Shown here: positions 43,684 to 54,939 of the stretch, piece after piece | Position numbering within the stretch: the first letter of the stretch is position 1 | How the letters are laid out: each line of letters opens with the position of its first letter | Assembly: GCA_032718475.1 (NCBI GenBank) | Contig: JAUCBJ010002698.1 | Coordinates: 1-64,000 of the forward strand | Length of the DNA stretch: 64,000 bases | Origin: Nemertoderma westbladi | Lineage: Eukaryota; Xenacoelomorpha; Nemertodermatida; Nemertodermatidae | Direction: 5' to 3' | Program-made: the position numbers and the translations under genes | Notes under the pieces: generated by a model | Databases searched by the model: none | The model's input: only the letters and a program-made list of their open reading frames with translations | What the model was told of the DNA's origin: nothing

Positions 43684-44903
43684 TTACTTCTCCCTAACGT
43701 CTGGATTCTTCAGCAACCGAGCCCTTACTCCGTTTAATCTTTTCAAGGCTAAGTTGTAGTTGTTCTCCAACTTAGGAGGTTGTCGACGCCACAACATTCC
43801 AACTTCAAAATGTCCTGTCGGTAGCAGACGTATGGTATCTTCCATCATCTCAAGCGACCGTTTCTCATCAGTAGACATGGTTAGGTCATATCCACCGGGT
43901 TCCATTGCATCCCTATCCAGCCATTCGACGGTTCTAGCTCCTGTCTCGAGGTCCTGGCGTATCAACTCCTTCTGCAATTCCTCCTCACTGTATTGGAAAA
44001 TGTCGAGGTCTCGATATCTAGCCACTTGACCCTCCACTATATCAGTATAAGTCAAAACGTTACTCAAATAGGTAGTGTGGGCCGCTGAACCAGGTTCACT
44101 ATCTGTTCGGTCGTTATAGAGTGGTTCTGACAATCTAACTTTATCGGGAATCAACTCCTCGTCCGACTCGCTAACGTCACTATAGTGGTCAATACAGGTT
44201 CTCCTAAACTCGTCTATGTCTGGTGGTTCTACTAACGGTGGTTGAATTATAGGCTGTAATCCGTCGTGTCTATCCTTTGGCTTGTCGCCACCTGTAAACT
44301 CATAAGACATGGGTACTCGTGTATACCAACCTAATATAGTCCTATGGGCATGTGGTCCATTTACATGCGGCTCAGCTGGTCTCGTTTCCCATATTTGCTG
44401 TGCGATCAGCTGTTGTGCACCAATCAACATAGATACATTCCTATAACCTACCTGGTGTCTCGGTACTCTGAGCTTGTCAAAATACTCCTGTGCTATGGGA
44501 CTCATCGGTGGCACCTTACCTAACTGCCTACCGAACCCTTTCATAGCTAGACACTTGAATCAGTCTAATGGCAATGCTCTCCGTTCTTGTCGAGTGTGCT
44601 GGTCTCTTGGGAGTAGGGAGTCTAGTTCAACCGAAATATTGTGTCCCTTGAGGTCCCCTACCCCGTGCATGGACTTTAACTCTATTTAGATCTCATCTGC
44701 TTCCTGGAAGCTAGAAATGGCTCTCGCCACTTCCTCGTCGATACAAGATAATGTGGATGCAGTGTCCAACATCACATATATTCTATTCTATCCCTTGTCT
44801 CCAGTAAGTTTCACCGGAATCACGCTGAATATTTCCGACGTGGCTGATGACAAATACGTCCGCGCGCTGGTCGATGAACTATCCGCGGTGAAACCTTGGC
44901 AGG
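43684..44903 (-). pseudogene. BEL-B protease and tether region
   Basis: VIPVKLTGDKG, a TAG (about 44790), then VMLDTASTLSCIDEEVARA: the aspartic-protease active site is present but reads Asp-Thr-Ala rather than Asp-Ser/Thr-Gly. Further stops follow (near 44690 and 44557). Then PMSPIAQEYFDKLRVPRH, VSMLIGAQQLIA (the second protease signature) and GPHAHRTILGWYTRVP, as in BEL pepA17-type proteases. The segment to 43684 (LERM-like WRRQPPKLENNYNLALKRL) is the usual connector before RT. Confidence 0.82.
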
Positions 44904-45485
44904 TCACTTCTCTCGCGCTCGCCTCGCATCCTCGTCTGACGAACCTGGTTGATACCCATCGTCCTGGATGCCGGTGTACATATTTCTTCTTATCGATATG
45001 GGTTCTCTGCTCCCCTTCCTTTGAGGATTTCTCTGTAGGTAACAGTCCGTTGGGGTATGGAAATCTGCATGTAGCAACTTGTGATGTAGTCTGCCGCATT
45101 CCATGCATCTGTCCTTACTGTTCGGGCACTGCCGTCGTACATGACCTGGCGCAAGACATGCCCAACAGGTGTCCAATGTCCGCACTTGAACTCTTCTCTG
45201 TTCCGAAGTTAATTCTTTGAACCGTCTGCAACTGTCTAACTTATGGTCGTCAGATCTTACCTCCTTCAGTAAACAGAATTGGCAACCTACAAATCCAACC
45301 GGTAACTCCTGTTGCTTTAACTTAGGTCTATCTGACCGCTCACCTGACCATACTCGCGAGTCTGATTTAAAGGCAGGGGTACTCGAATTATATCTGTCTA
45401 CTGAGTTAAAAGTCACAGTGGTCCTCTCATCGTCAAAACTTACCAATGACTTACCGGTAACAGTTTTTTTTAGACTCTCGCACAT
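44904..45485 (-). pseudogene. BEL-B nucleocapsid-like zinc-knuckle region
   Basis: CQFCLLKEVRSDDHKLDSC, CWACLAPGHVRRQC and CMECGRLHHKLLH form the three-part Cys/His cluster found between Gag and protease in BEL/Pao elements. It overlaps the end of the Gag segment by about 35 bases in another frame, so one frameshift separates them. Confidence 0.85.
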
Positions 45486-46722
45486 TCTCCTCTGAGAAGT
45501 TTGATTTCCTCTCTGCTACCGCATCTGTGGCTATCATGTCATGGATGTGTTGAAGTGTTAACAACTTACCTTGACCCTCTAACTTATTCTCTAATTTGCG
45601 CCATTTCTGTCGGTAACGCATGTTTAAACGTCTTATTATGCTCTTTAAAACTTTGGCGTGATCACCATGATGAGGTAGATTCACCGTCCTCAAGATGTCT
45701 AATGTGTTCGAAATAGTGTTCGCTAAGTTCAACAGCTCTAACGGAGTTGTAATCCTTCCGCCCTTACCCAAGTCTTCCACTATTGACTGTGCCATCTTGG
45801 TTTTATTCCTGTAGATGTCGCTAAGCGTCTTCATTGCTAACTCAAATGCTCTTTCATTGCCGACGAAGTTGTCAGCAATGGCTCTAGGTTCTCGATGGAG
45901 CATCTGAAGCAGATAGTTGAACTTCTCATTGGGAGTAAAGGTGTTGTTGGTCAGCTGTTCGTCAACATAGGTTTTGAACGTCCTCCAATGTCTATGGTTA
46001 CCCATAAACTTCTGGGGTTGTTGCGTCGGCAGTCCTTGCCTAGCGGCAAACTTACCTATGTCTCTAAGGGTTGCGTCGTTCCGGGTTAACAAATTGTTTA
46101 GTTCTGCAGGGTTATTAAGTCTGGTCCTTTCCCGGGGATGCAAACTTACCTGCTCCGCGTCGGTCCTTCTTTCCTTACGGTTTTGGGACTTCTGACGTCT
46201 CATGTCTTCCTCTTCATCGCTTGAGTCTATGTCAGTCCTCAGCGCTCGCGTTGGTTTGCATGCCGAAGCCCTGACCCAGGCTTCTTGTATAAACCTTTCC
46301 GCCGAATTCTCAAAATTGGGATTATAAATCGTAGGGACAGGCGTTCTTACCTGAGTTCTATGTGGTATAGTTGCCTCCGATATGCGTACTCGTTGACTAG
46401 GTTGGACTTTATCTAACTCAGGCCTGCTAGGATTTGAATTACTTCTTACCTGGGCTGCTTCCTTTAACTGTAGGTTACTAAGCATGTCCGTCATAGGTTG
46501 GATGTGCGGCGATATAGCTTGCGATATAGCTTGCGCTAAACTAGCACTTAACTCATCCCTCGTAATAAATTCCTGTCTAGGGTTCTGCTGTATAGTCGGC
46601 TCTATCTGAGTAATCTGCTGTCTCTCATATGATCCCTCTTCCGGTTTAACCCGGAAGTTCTCCGTCGAACTGGGTCGGCGCTCCGTACACGTATTCCAAA
46701 CCCGCGGGTTCGGTTCGCCCAA
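45451..46722 (-). pseudogene. BEL-B Gag (DUF1759-type)
   Basis: A 423-codon frame. The core QKFMGNHRHWRTFKTYVDEQ, FTPNEKFNYLLQMLHREPRA and FELAMKTLSDIYRNKTKMA is the capsid-like Gag domain of BEL/Pao elements. The N-terminal half is Gln/Pro/Arg-rich with a helical segment (ELSASLAQAISQAISPHIQP). It packages element RNA in cytoplasmic particles. Continuity over 1.27 kb contrasts with the more damaged regions on either side. Confidence 0.88.
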
Positions 46723-48442
46723 TACTCGGCCCGTCTGAGCTTCTCCTCTAAACTCTTCTTCCTCTCGTTCGGTATGTAGTGGTGCGGTGTCCGAATGCCG
46801 CGGATCCTGCGCAATGGGTGAAGCACTAATTCCAACTGGCGTGCGATATGTAGAGAACGGTTTAGGGATCCGAGTACTCGTAATAGCTGGACCGGGTATA
46901 GGTATTCTGGTCGTCGTCGACTCGCATATAGTCGGAGTTCTCGCTTCCTGTTCAGCCTTCTGCAGTGCGAACAGTTCTCACAACTCGGTACCTACACTCG
47001 CCCCACATTCTTCGATCATTCGCATCCCCTTCTCGGTGATTTAATTCGCCTTCCTGGTCCGTTCTTCGCTCTCTAGGTTTAGTCTCGCACTTTCCAACTG
47101 CGCCAACTTACGTTGTTCTTCTTCCCTTGCGAGTCGTGCTACACTCTCTTCTTCCACGCGCGCCTTCTCTTCATACAATGCGCGTCTCGTTCTTTACGCT
47201 CGTGTTCGAGTTGAAGTTCGTATTCCTTTTGTTCACGTTCCTTGCACTCGCGCTCGAGTTGAAGTTCGAGTTCCTTGCGCTTGCGTTCCGCTTGCTCACG
47301 CTTACTTATTTCCTCCAACTCTCGCAACTTTGCATCTAACTTACGTGTGCGCTTCCATTCCCGTTCGGCTTCCTTCCGTGCCTCCGATGCACGCAAAACT
47401 TCTGCCTGTTGTTCATCTAGTCGGCGTCTTCTCTCCTCCGCCGAGTTGTGAGAAACGAGGGATCTAGCGCATATAACTTTCCCTCGCGCGTGACTAACCT
47501 GAGAATCGACACTGTCTCTGGATGCGTCGTTGGGTGGAGTTAACATCCTCTGTTGGATGTTGTCCATCGTTGGTAGCACCTGGCCTGGTACCACCACTCC
47601 ACTCTGCATCAGCCAGCTGGTAACTTCCCTCTAATACCGGCACTCTTCTTTATCTTGGTTTTCTTCCTGCTCCACTAAGTTCCTCGACTCTGCGTCACTC
47701 ACCTGAGTCACCTGCGCTTGTGATGCCCATAGCAACCAGTTCTCCGTCCTAACTCGTCGAAATCGCTCCGATAACGCGCGGTGCTCTAACAAGGCTGCTA
47801 AAACCCTGTCGTAAACCCTCGTCGCCACGTCGCTCAACTGAGACTCCACTGCTCTCTTCGCTAGGACTGCAAGCTCCTCTGCCTGTTTGAATAACGCTGA
47901 GTTGTATCCCTTTCTAATCTCTACTAACCCTTCCCTTCGGATGTTACCTGTGTCGGCTAGCATCTTCCTTACCTTATCCGCCGTCCGGGGTATATGTCCG
48001 GCATGCGTGCGAAATTTCTTCTTTATCGCGATGTCTAGTTCTCTCTCGCTTACCTGACTCACACTCGGTGGACTTGAAGGATTATTTCGGGAACTACGGG
48101 TACTCCTTACAGCCGCTGGGGCCATGGCACTTGCCATACCCACAGGTCTGGAAACCGGGCTCTCGCTTCTGCTACACTACTCTCCCTATCACTCACCTCT
48201 GGCCGGGCTGCTATACAATCCTTCCTCACAGTAGTGGTAGGGGATCCTAATACTATTACTTGAGGTCCTTGCTCGTCCTCACTAGTTACTGTCTTGTCCT
48301 CCTGTTCACTTACATCAGCGTCGCTCGCTGCGTCGTCATAGTCGGCATTGTCGTCGACAGTTATATTAATGCTATCGTCGGTCGGCGGTCCAGCCGCCGT
48401 CTCATAGCTGTCCTCTAGTGCCTCTTTCTCTGAGACACTCAT
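46723..48442 (-). pseudogene. BEL-B Gag N-terminal extension, coiled coil, frameshifted
   Basis: It starts at 48442 with MSVSEKEALEDSYETAAG, acidic (NADYDDAASDADVSEQEDKT). A helical segment follows in another frame (VRKMLADTGNIRREGLVEIR, 48143-47631). Then comes a very charged coiled coil (KREQAERKRKELELQLEREC, 47609-47139) with internal repeats of ELQLE-R-KERE. At least three frame changes separate the pieces. Such long N-terminal extensions occur in some BEL elements; the alternative is a captured unrelated gene. The assignment rests on position and strand. Confidence 0.6.
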
Positions 48443-51400
48443 AGTCTAAATAATATTTTGCCTTCCGGCTAAAATCTCGCAAAAATTCGAGATATATATA
48501 ATTTAATCGAAAATACGGTTAAATTATTTGTCAAATAATTAGTTGGTCTCAAAATGTCAAATAAATTCACAATATAATATTGGGAATTTAATAGGATATA
48601 GTTATAGTAAATACCGGTATAATATTTAAACAAAATATTAATTCTATAGCTATTATATAGCATTTAAATACCGGTATGACACAAAATAATTTCTGAATCT
48701 AATTCAAAATATTCAAAAATGAACTTGCCACCCAAATATTTCTAATTTTATATATAGCGCTAATCGACGTAATTTTAATTTCAAATATTATATGTATCCA
48801 CTAGCGCGTGGCTACACCTTCGGGTTGCGACACTCTCTCTCTCTCTCTAACTTGAGCAATTCAAAAAACCATGGCCGGCTAAACCTAACTATCCTAACTA
48901 ATAAATTGAGTTCAGCTTCGCAGTTAAACAACCGGTATTTTTTTACTGCTTCCACAAATACAATGGTGCCAACAGAACAACTAACCTTGTTTGCTGTGAG
49001 ATTCCACGTCAGCGTCCAAAGTTTCAGGCTCTTCGCTGATTGCAAACCGAACCCGCAGACCCACACAAACCCCAAACTCAGAAGCTCCGTCTCGCCATGT
49101 ATCTCCAGATGGTATAAAACAACTAAGTGGTTATCTAACATACTGGTACAAAACTGTAGATTTTATTATAAAATATTTTTGACCGAAACGAAATTTTCAC
49201 AAACCTAGCTAAAATTTTCAAAAACTTACTAATTACAGTGTGCCCTAACGGCCTAATGAACTGCTGTATTTGCAATTAGTAAACGCACTACCGTACATCC
49301 ACTGTACGCAGTACGGTGAGTAAAATAGTACACCACCTAACAGCCTAATGAATACTGTATGTGGTACAGCAAAACAAATATCTTTTCTACCGTACGCAGT
49401 AACAGCAAATCAGCCTAATGCACTACTATACTACTGTATTGCGACTAATGAATACCGTACTCTAACTAACAGCCTAATGAATACACTCTATGTCTTACTG
49501 TACGCAGTAGGCCTACAGCAAAACAAAAGTCGTGATTTACTGTTAAACTAGCGACCCCATGCCTAACCAATAAGGACACAAAGACTGCTTTACTGTTAAA
49601 CATGGGTGATCAGGAGCGTGCTATTACTACTGTAGGGATGCTAAATACAAAACCGCTACTTAACGTTGGATGGCGCTAACCTGCCGTCCGCTAATATATT
49701 TTACTAATTTTCTACGGCTCCTGCAAATCGCTTGTTCCTTTCTCTACCGATCGCTCGATAGAGAGCTAACTGTTCGAATATATGAGCCACGCAGGATTAA
49801 GCAAAACAATAAACCCGAATCGGCTCCCTAAGCTACTTAAAACGAGTGTGAGAGGCTTGACACTCAGAGTGTATTCTTATGGCCTAATCTTACTGCTAAA
49901 ACGTGCTAATAAACGCGTTTTCTCTAATCGCAAATACTGGGGTTCCCTAACGGAATATGTGAATGTGAGAATATTTAAATAATCAAAAAATGGGGCATAA
50001 TTTATCGGGGACTGATACCTACTATCAAATCATAAATCCGACCTTCTCACCAAAACAGTAAACTCTAAGTAAGCGAATATATTGCAGTATCGATCTCTTA
50101 TAACCGGTGAGGCAGAAAACAGTCTACGAGCAGACAAACTTCGATAAAACAAAATCCCGCGCAGCGAATCCTAAAATCAGGCTGACTCACTGACGGACTA
50201 AGGGGCTCGTATACTTTCCCGCGGTGTGATTTATATGGTTGGGCGAAAGAGACGCTAGCTAGGTACAGAGGCAGAGATTTGGAGATGTCTAACTAGCGGG
50301 CAAAGCACAGTACGGACAAAAGTTAATTTTATATATTTTGAGGTGTAAATAATTTCTAACGCGTGTGTGTTAATTCTGAACAGTCAAAAGCAGTTTTGCT
50401 CCTTCACATATATAATTACTGGGTACGGTGTGCATTTTACGAATATTCTAATTTTGTAACTTGTAGGTCCAATACTCACGAATGATAAGGTTCCTTCCTT
50501 CCCCTCTTGCGTATTTCCAGGACTCAAATTCAGGCATAAGGTTAATGCTACGCCCAGAATTCGGCAATTTTAAATTACCAGGCCCCTAATACTAAGAAGA
50601 AATCTGTTAGTTTACTACTGTAGGCGTACAGTTACTAATAGCTATCCTGGCTCTTATCTAGAATTTTAGTCACCTAGGTAGGCTGGGTAACTTCCTATCA
50701 GGACGTTGGCGGGGACACGGTAGATGTTAGTATATCCCTAATAGCCTCAATTTATTTGCGCTTAGTTGTAAACTGCCCTACCGCCTGAACGGTACAATCC
50801 CAATTCAGGTGAAACACAACAACCCTCCTAGCCTACAAGTTCTAATGCAATGGACACCGTTGTACTACAAATAGTCGCAAGCGCACCTGCACTTAGCAAG
50901 AGTTAGGCGTACAGTTTGCTGCACCCTACCAATGTGTATGCTTCGTACCGGTGTGCCTACGTCCTATCTGCGTACTAGTATCTGCCTGCGCTCTCCCCCC
51001 CCGTAGGAATGTGAAGGTCTACCGTGGTTTTCCTGAATCAAGACAGTACAGTCCCTAAGATGTAATTTTAGGCTCACAGCATGTCACTACTTCTACCTTT
51101 TGATCTTTTGGTCTTACACTTAGGTAGCAAGGCGTCGAACGCTGTCTAACCTTTCAGGCGATGGGCGAATAACTCAAGATGGTATTGCGGGTTGTCTCTT
51201 GTCTACATTCCCGTGATGTTCCCGTTCATTGCTGCGGCCCGATCTCTAGCCGGCCATCCTGTTCCTAAGGTTGTTCACCGTAGTGAATCCATGGTGAAAA
51301 GAAAAGCAGATAGCGGTATTTCTGAATTTATTGCAGATAATAATACAAAATGTAATCTGAATACTAATGACAGAATAAACAAATATCAGATAACTCAGAG

Positions 51401-51649
51401 ATACGAATATAATATGAATTGCAATGAATAAAGATAGAATAATCTGACTAATGAACAAATCGCACCTTTATATAGCAAATTTGTGCTGCAATCAATCGAG
51501 AAAATTCTCGATTGTTCTATAGGTTCTAACAGGTTTTTAAAGATAGCTATTGGTCCAGCTAATATATAACTTGCACGACATTGGTTACAATCTAATAACT
51601 GCAGTCTCATTGGTACAGACAAATGCAATTAATTTGTAGCGGTCAATTT
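48443..51649. other. AT-rich non-coding stretch upstream of BEL-B Gag
   Basis: The BEL-B leader and 5' LTR are expected in the first part but no boundary is evident. Degenerate repeats with CAGCCTAATGAAT and ACTGTACGCAGTA recur between about 49230 and 49530. There is a (CT)n run at 48833-48847. The rest shows short frames without recognisable domains. Confidence 0.45.
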
Positions 51650-51885
51650 AAATGAGTTGAAATTCTGCACAAAAAATAATTCGCACTTACTAGGATTCGA
51701 ACTCAATACCTACTACACATATAATTTCCAACGCTCTACCGACTGAGCTACTGAACCACTTGACCAATAGGCGTATAAATGATATAACAAATACAAATGA
51801 GGACTCAAAGTAATCTTTTACAAAGTTAATTCGAAATAAAATAAAATTTTGAAAATCCACGGCATTTAGAGAATATAATTCTATA
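51650..51885 (-). mobile_element. tRNA-like sequence in a probable decayed SINE
   Basis: On the minus strand GTAGCTCAGTCGGTAGAGC (51748-51730) is a perfect tRNA D arm with A box, and GAGTTCGAATCC (51696-51685) is a B box. The anticodon and acceptor stems do not pair, so this is not a working tRNA gene. A 61-bp piece upstream (51825-51885) recurs at 53596-53656. A decayed tRNA-derived SINE is the best guess. Confidence 0.45.
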
Positions 51886-52449
51886 CCGCTCCATGAAAAC
51901 AGGATATTATCGTGCATAAAATATACGGTTTTCACCAATAATCAATCAAACTATAGAATACTTAGGGCGTACTTACGTATTTACAATTAAATTTCAAACA
52001 ATACTTCCTTTCTACGTAATGATTCGATACAAAATAATTACAAATTCAAACTTTACGTAGTTAAGGCTTTACTGAGTAAGTACAATATAAATCTAAATTA
52101 AATTCACCAATATAAATCTATTGCATCTCAATATTGCATAAATTCGAGTAATTACAAATACAAATAAATGAAAATGAGTCTTCCATCTACTCTTACTTTC
52201 TATTTCACTGTAAATACAAATACTGCTTATAAGATATAAATTGCATAGTATTCGGAACAATATAAATTGCATAAGTTCGGAATAATCACAAATATAAAAT
52301 ATAAATTCTTACTAAATATAAATCTTGCTAAATATGAGTCTTTTCCAGAATACAAAACTTACTAATTAAATATAAAACATATAATTCAAAATAAATCACA
52401 AATTCACAAGAAAGGCTCACGAGTCTTCCGTCCACCCTTGCCCTCCCTT
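51886..52449. other. Non-coding AT-rich stretch
   Basis: Rich in 'aaatacaaat' and 'ataaat' motifs; no gene. On the minus strand, the purine-rich GGGAGGGCAAGGGTGG just past the stop of the Gag-like gene (52430-52448) could be a polypurine tract of an LTR element whose LTR I cannot delimit. Confidence 0.4.
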
Positions 52450-53593
52450 TTATCGCTTAGTGGATCGAGCCCTGCCGCGTCCTCGAAAACTGCGCACAGG
52501 TGACTTTGCTCGCGATATGGGACTCGTGGGGCGAGTCACTGGTTTCGTTTGGACGTTGAGAGACGGTGCGACTATTTCCTCGCAAATTCGTCTATTTGGC
52601 ATCCCAAAACCTCGACCGATTCCTCGTGACCGATCAGTTGTCACTACAGTTGGTAGAACGTCTGGGAACGCGCGAGAAGCGGACGACGCAGACCCAAGAG
52701 TAGCTTGCGCCCCCTGTTGATCAGCTGGTGTATGTCCCGATCCTCCTACTGGTTCTCTAGGAAGCGATACCGTATCCCGAGTAATTCGAATGGTCGGCTC
52801 AACTCCCTTGCGTTCTTCTATATTAATAGACTTCTTTAATTGTTGGCCCACTTTCTGGACCCGTATGATCCTACCCTGTCCGTCCTCCCGAGGGTGACGT
52901 GCAGACGGCGCAACCGGAGTGGCTGGTATATTTGTCGCCTCTAGGACCTCCTCTTCCTCGAATACGCTCGCTCGTATACGTTTATGGTAAAACGCGGCTC
53001 AGTACGCCCATGCGACGGTTAACCAAGCTCCTTTGTTCCGCTTTTCAGTTCGGAAACGATCGAATTCACCATACGTAATGCGGTTAACGACTTTCTGAAA
53101 ATTCCACGTGGTTTTGTTATCCGGGTGAATCTGTAGTAGATACTCGCGCACTACTCGGAATCCACTGTCGTGGGGCAAAATATCGACTACCTCGATAAGT
53201 TCGTCATATTGGGGCATAGCGGAGATGTATCCTTCCGACATCATCGTTTGGGGATTTACCGCCCAAAATCCAAGATGCGCTCTCATCGGAAACCGTCTTC
53301 TTTGTGCCGATACATGTTTGTCGGCTAAATCTTCCCACTCATCAAATAATTTCCTCACGAGTTTTACAGATTCGTGTTCATAAGGTATGTCTCTTAGTTG
53401 GCATTCAGATGCTCGATGTCCTTTTATATTGCAGTAAGTACATTGAGCCATAAATCTCCAGCAAGTATAAAAGGTATGAGACCCTTGATCCCCACACCAT
53501 CCACAGATTAGCTGAGTCGTAGTAATGTGCTTTCCACTGCACTTGGTCATATGATGTCCAGCGACGCCACATTTACCACACATCGTATTGGCA
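52450..53593 (-). pseudogene. Second triple-zinc-knuckle Gag-like protein, one in-frame stop
   Basis: From about 53586 the frame reads MCGKCGVAGHHMTKC, CGWCGDQGSHTFYTC and CTYCNIKGHRASEC, three knuckles in the same spacing style as at 35105-34960. A downstream block RRFPMRAHLGFWAVNPQTM then parallels HKFRWGFFSINQEAH of the Gag-only LTR element. A TGA at 52999-53001 interrupts, but the same frame continues (KRIRASVFEEEEVLE) to an Arg-rich end (PVRSFRGRGRARSTKR) at 52450. The part before the knuckles is missing, cut at the 61-bp repeat. It belongs to the same Gag-like family but is well diverged. Its own LTRs were not found. Confidence 0.7.
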
Positions 53594-53595
53594 GG

Positions 53596-53656
53596 GTTAA
53601 TTCGAAATAAAATAAAATTTTGAAAAACCACGGCATTTAGAGAATATAATTCTATA
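53596..53656. repeat. 61-bp direct repeat (partner at 51825-51885)
   Basis: GTTAATTCGAAATAAAATAA to GAGAATATAATTCTATA, with one or two differences, on the same strand 1.77 kb apart. The two copies bracket the second Gag-like gene. Confidence 0.9.
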
Positions 53657-53687
53657 AGCGTACTAATTACTAAGTATTCCAGAATGC

Positions 53688-54244
53688 GCAATTCTAATTT
53701 ATTACGCAACGGGTCACACTAGTAACAGCCTAAATACCGTATTATTTTTGACCTAATCAGTAATTAATTATCATAAACCAAGAAATAGAAATCAATCAGG
53801 GGGAAAAAGGGCGCCTATCTAAGTATTCATGAATTTATCAGGCACACTTTAACAACACACCAATCAGCATAACAATCAATAATTAATACTTACCAATTTA
53901 TAGTTCCTAATATACAATTCACAATCAGCATTCAGCAATTCACGGTTCACAACTCGCAATCTAAAGTTCACAGTGCAGTTCGCAATGTAAAGCACGAAGG
54001 CCTCTCCCGGGTACATTCAGGCTTCCTAACTAACCCAATTCCTGTCCCCCTAACACTACAAAATAGAGACAAAATCTGGATCATCAGCCCCTTAATTACT
54101 GTACCAGCGAGCTGTCTTCTCTCTACACTGCCAACCTTCCAACCGCAACGGTGACCCCCTGCCAGCGTGCTGTCCTTTGAATCCTCCGCAATCCCTTCGT
54201 CGCTAACCCCCCGATGCGCGCGCCGCGCCTACAGGTACCTTAGC
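53688..54244 (+). repeat. Repeat R, copy 2 (uninterrupted)
   Basis: 557 bp, nearly identical to R copy 1 (30803-32430 without its insert), same orientation, 22.9 kb apart. It lies just above the truncated start of the second Gag-like gene, as R copy 1 lies just below the truncated end of BEL-B. Confidence 0.9.
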
Positions 54245-54939
54245 CCTCCATCTAATGGGTAGCTAACGTAACGGCGCATGCAATCATACAGTCTGATAGT
54301 CTAAACAAATCCCGTGGGATTATCGCATCGAAAAGAATTACATAGAACCATTAATTAAAGGGTAGAAATCATAGTTCCGATTGTAATTAGCAGTAATCAT
54401 TGGGATTGAAGTGAGAAACACAGCAAGAAATCAGCAGAAATTACAAATTTGCAAATTATTGCAAGAAAACAAATGGAAATACAGAAATACATAAAAACTG
54501 AGATTGTGGATAAACTAAGAATGAATTACACACTAGATTGAAATGGAATTACCTAAATTACAATAGCACATACCAGAAATACCGCCAATTTATAGGTGAT
54601 TCACGAAGGATGATGCAATAGTTCTCTGATTGGTTCCCAATCCGGTCTACCATTAGACCAACCTGGAAGCAGTTAGGCCAATAAGGAAGCCGGATTGTGA
54701 ACCTATTGCTCCTTGGAATCACAAATCGTCACCATATATGGTAATTTTGGCGATGCTTAATTTAGCGGTACTAATAATGCGGTACATAAAAACTAATTTA
54801 GCGCAAATATAAAGAAAATTAAAACCAATACACAGTTAATCCTATTGAGGAGGCTAATAACAGCAAGCTTATATCAAGGGTTTTATAGGAAACTTGCTAC
54901 CGTGGAACTATTTACTTATATTTAACTACAAAATTACCT
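54245..54939. other. Non-coding spacer
   Basis: AT-rich with no recognised gene or repeat. A small palindromic stretch CACCATATATGGTAATTTTGG is seen at 54732. Confidence 0.4.

Larger units (their letters stand above)
32443..48442 (-). mobile_element. BEL/Pao LTR retrotransposon (BEL-B), Gag-Pol with three nested insertions
   Basis: Read on the minus strand from 48442 down: Gag N-terminal region, DUF1759-type Gag, zinc knuckles, protease, RT, RNase H, integrase. It is opened by an RTE-like LINE (40501-42770), a piece of another BEL element (about 37876-39404) and a Gag-only LTR element (33116-37412). Without these, about 7.9 kb of Gag-Pol remains, the usual size for the family. The integrase is cut off at 32443 next to repeat R. 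The 5' LTR should lie just above 48442 but I cannot identify it. Many stops and frameshifts show long decay. Confidence 0.9.

Noticed and set aside
51685-51762. Functional tRNA gene
   Set aside because: The D arm and B box are fine, but the anticodon and acceptor stems do not pair and the T stem is weak. A decayed SINE head is more likely.
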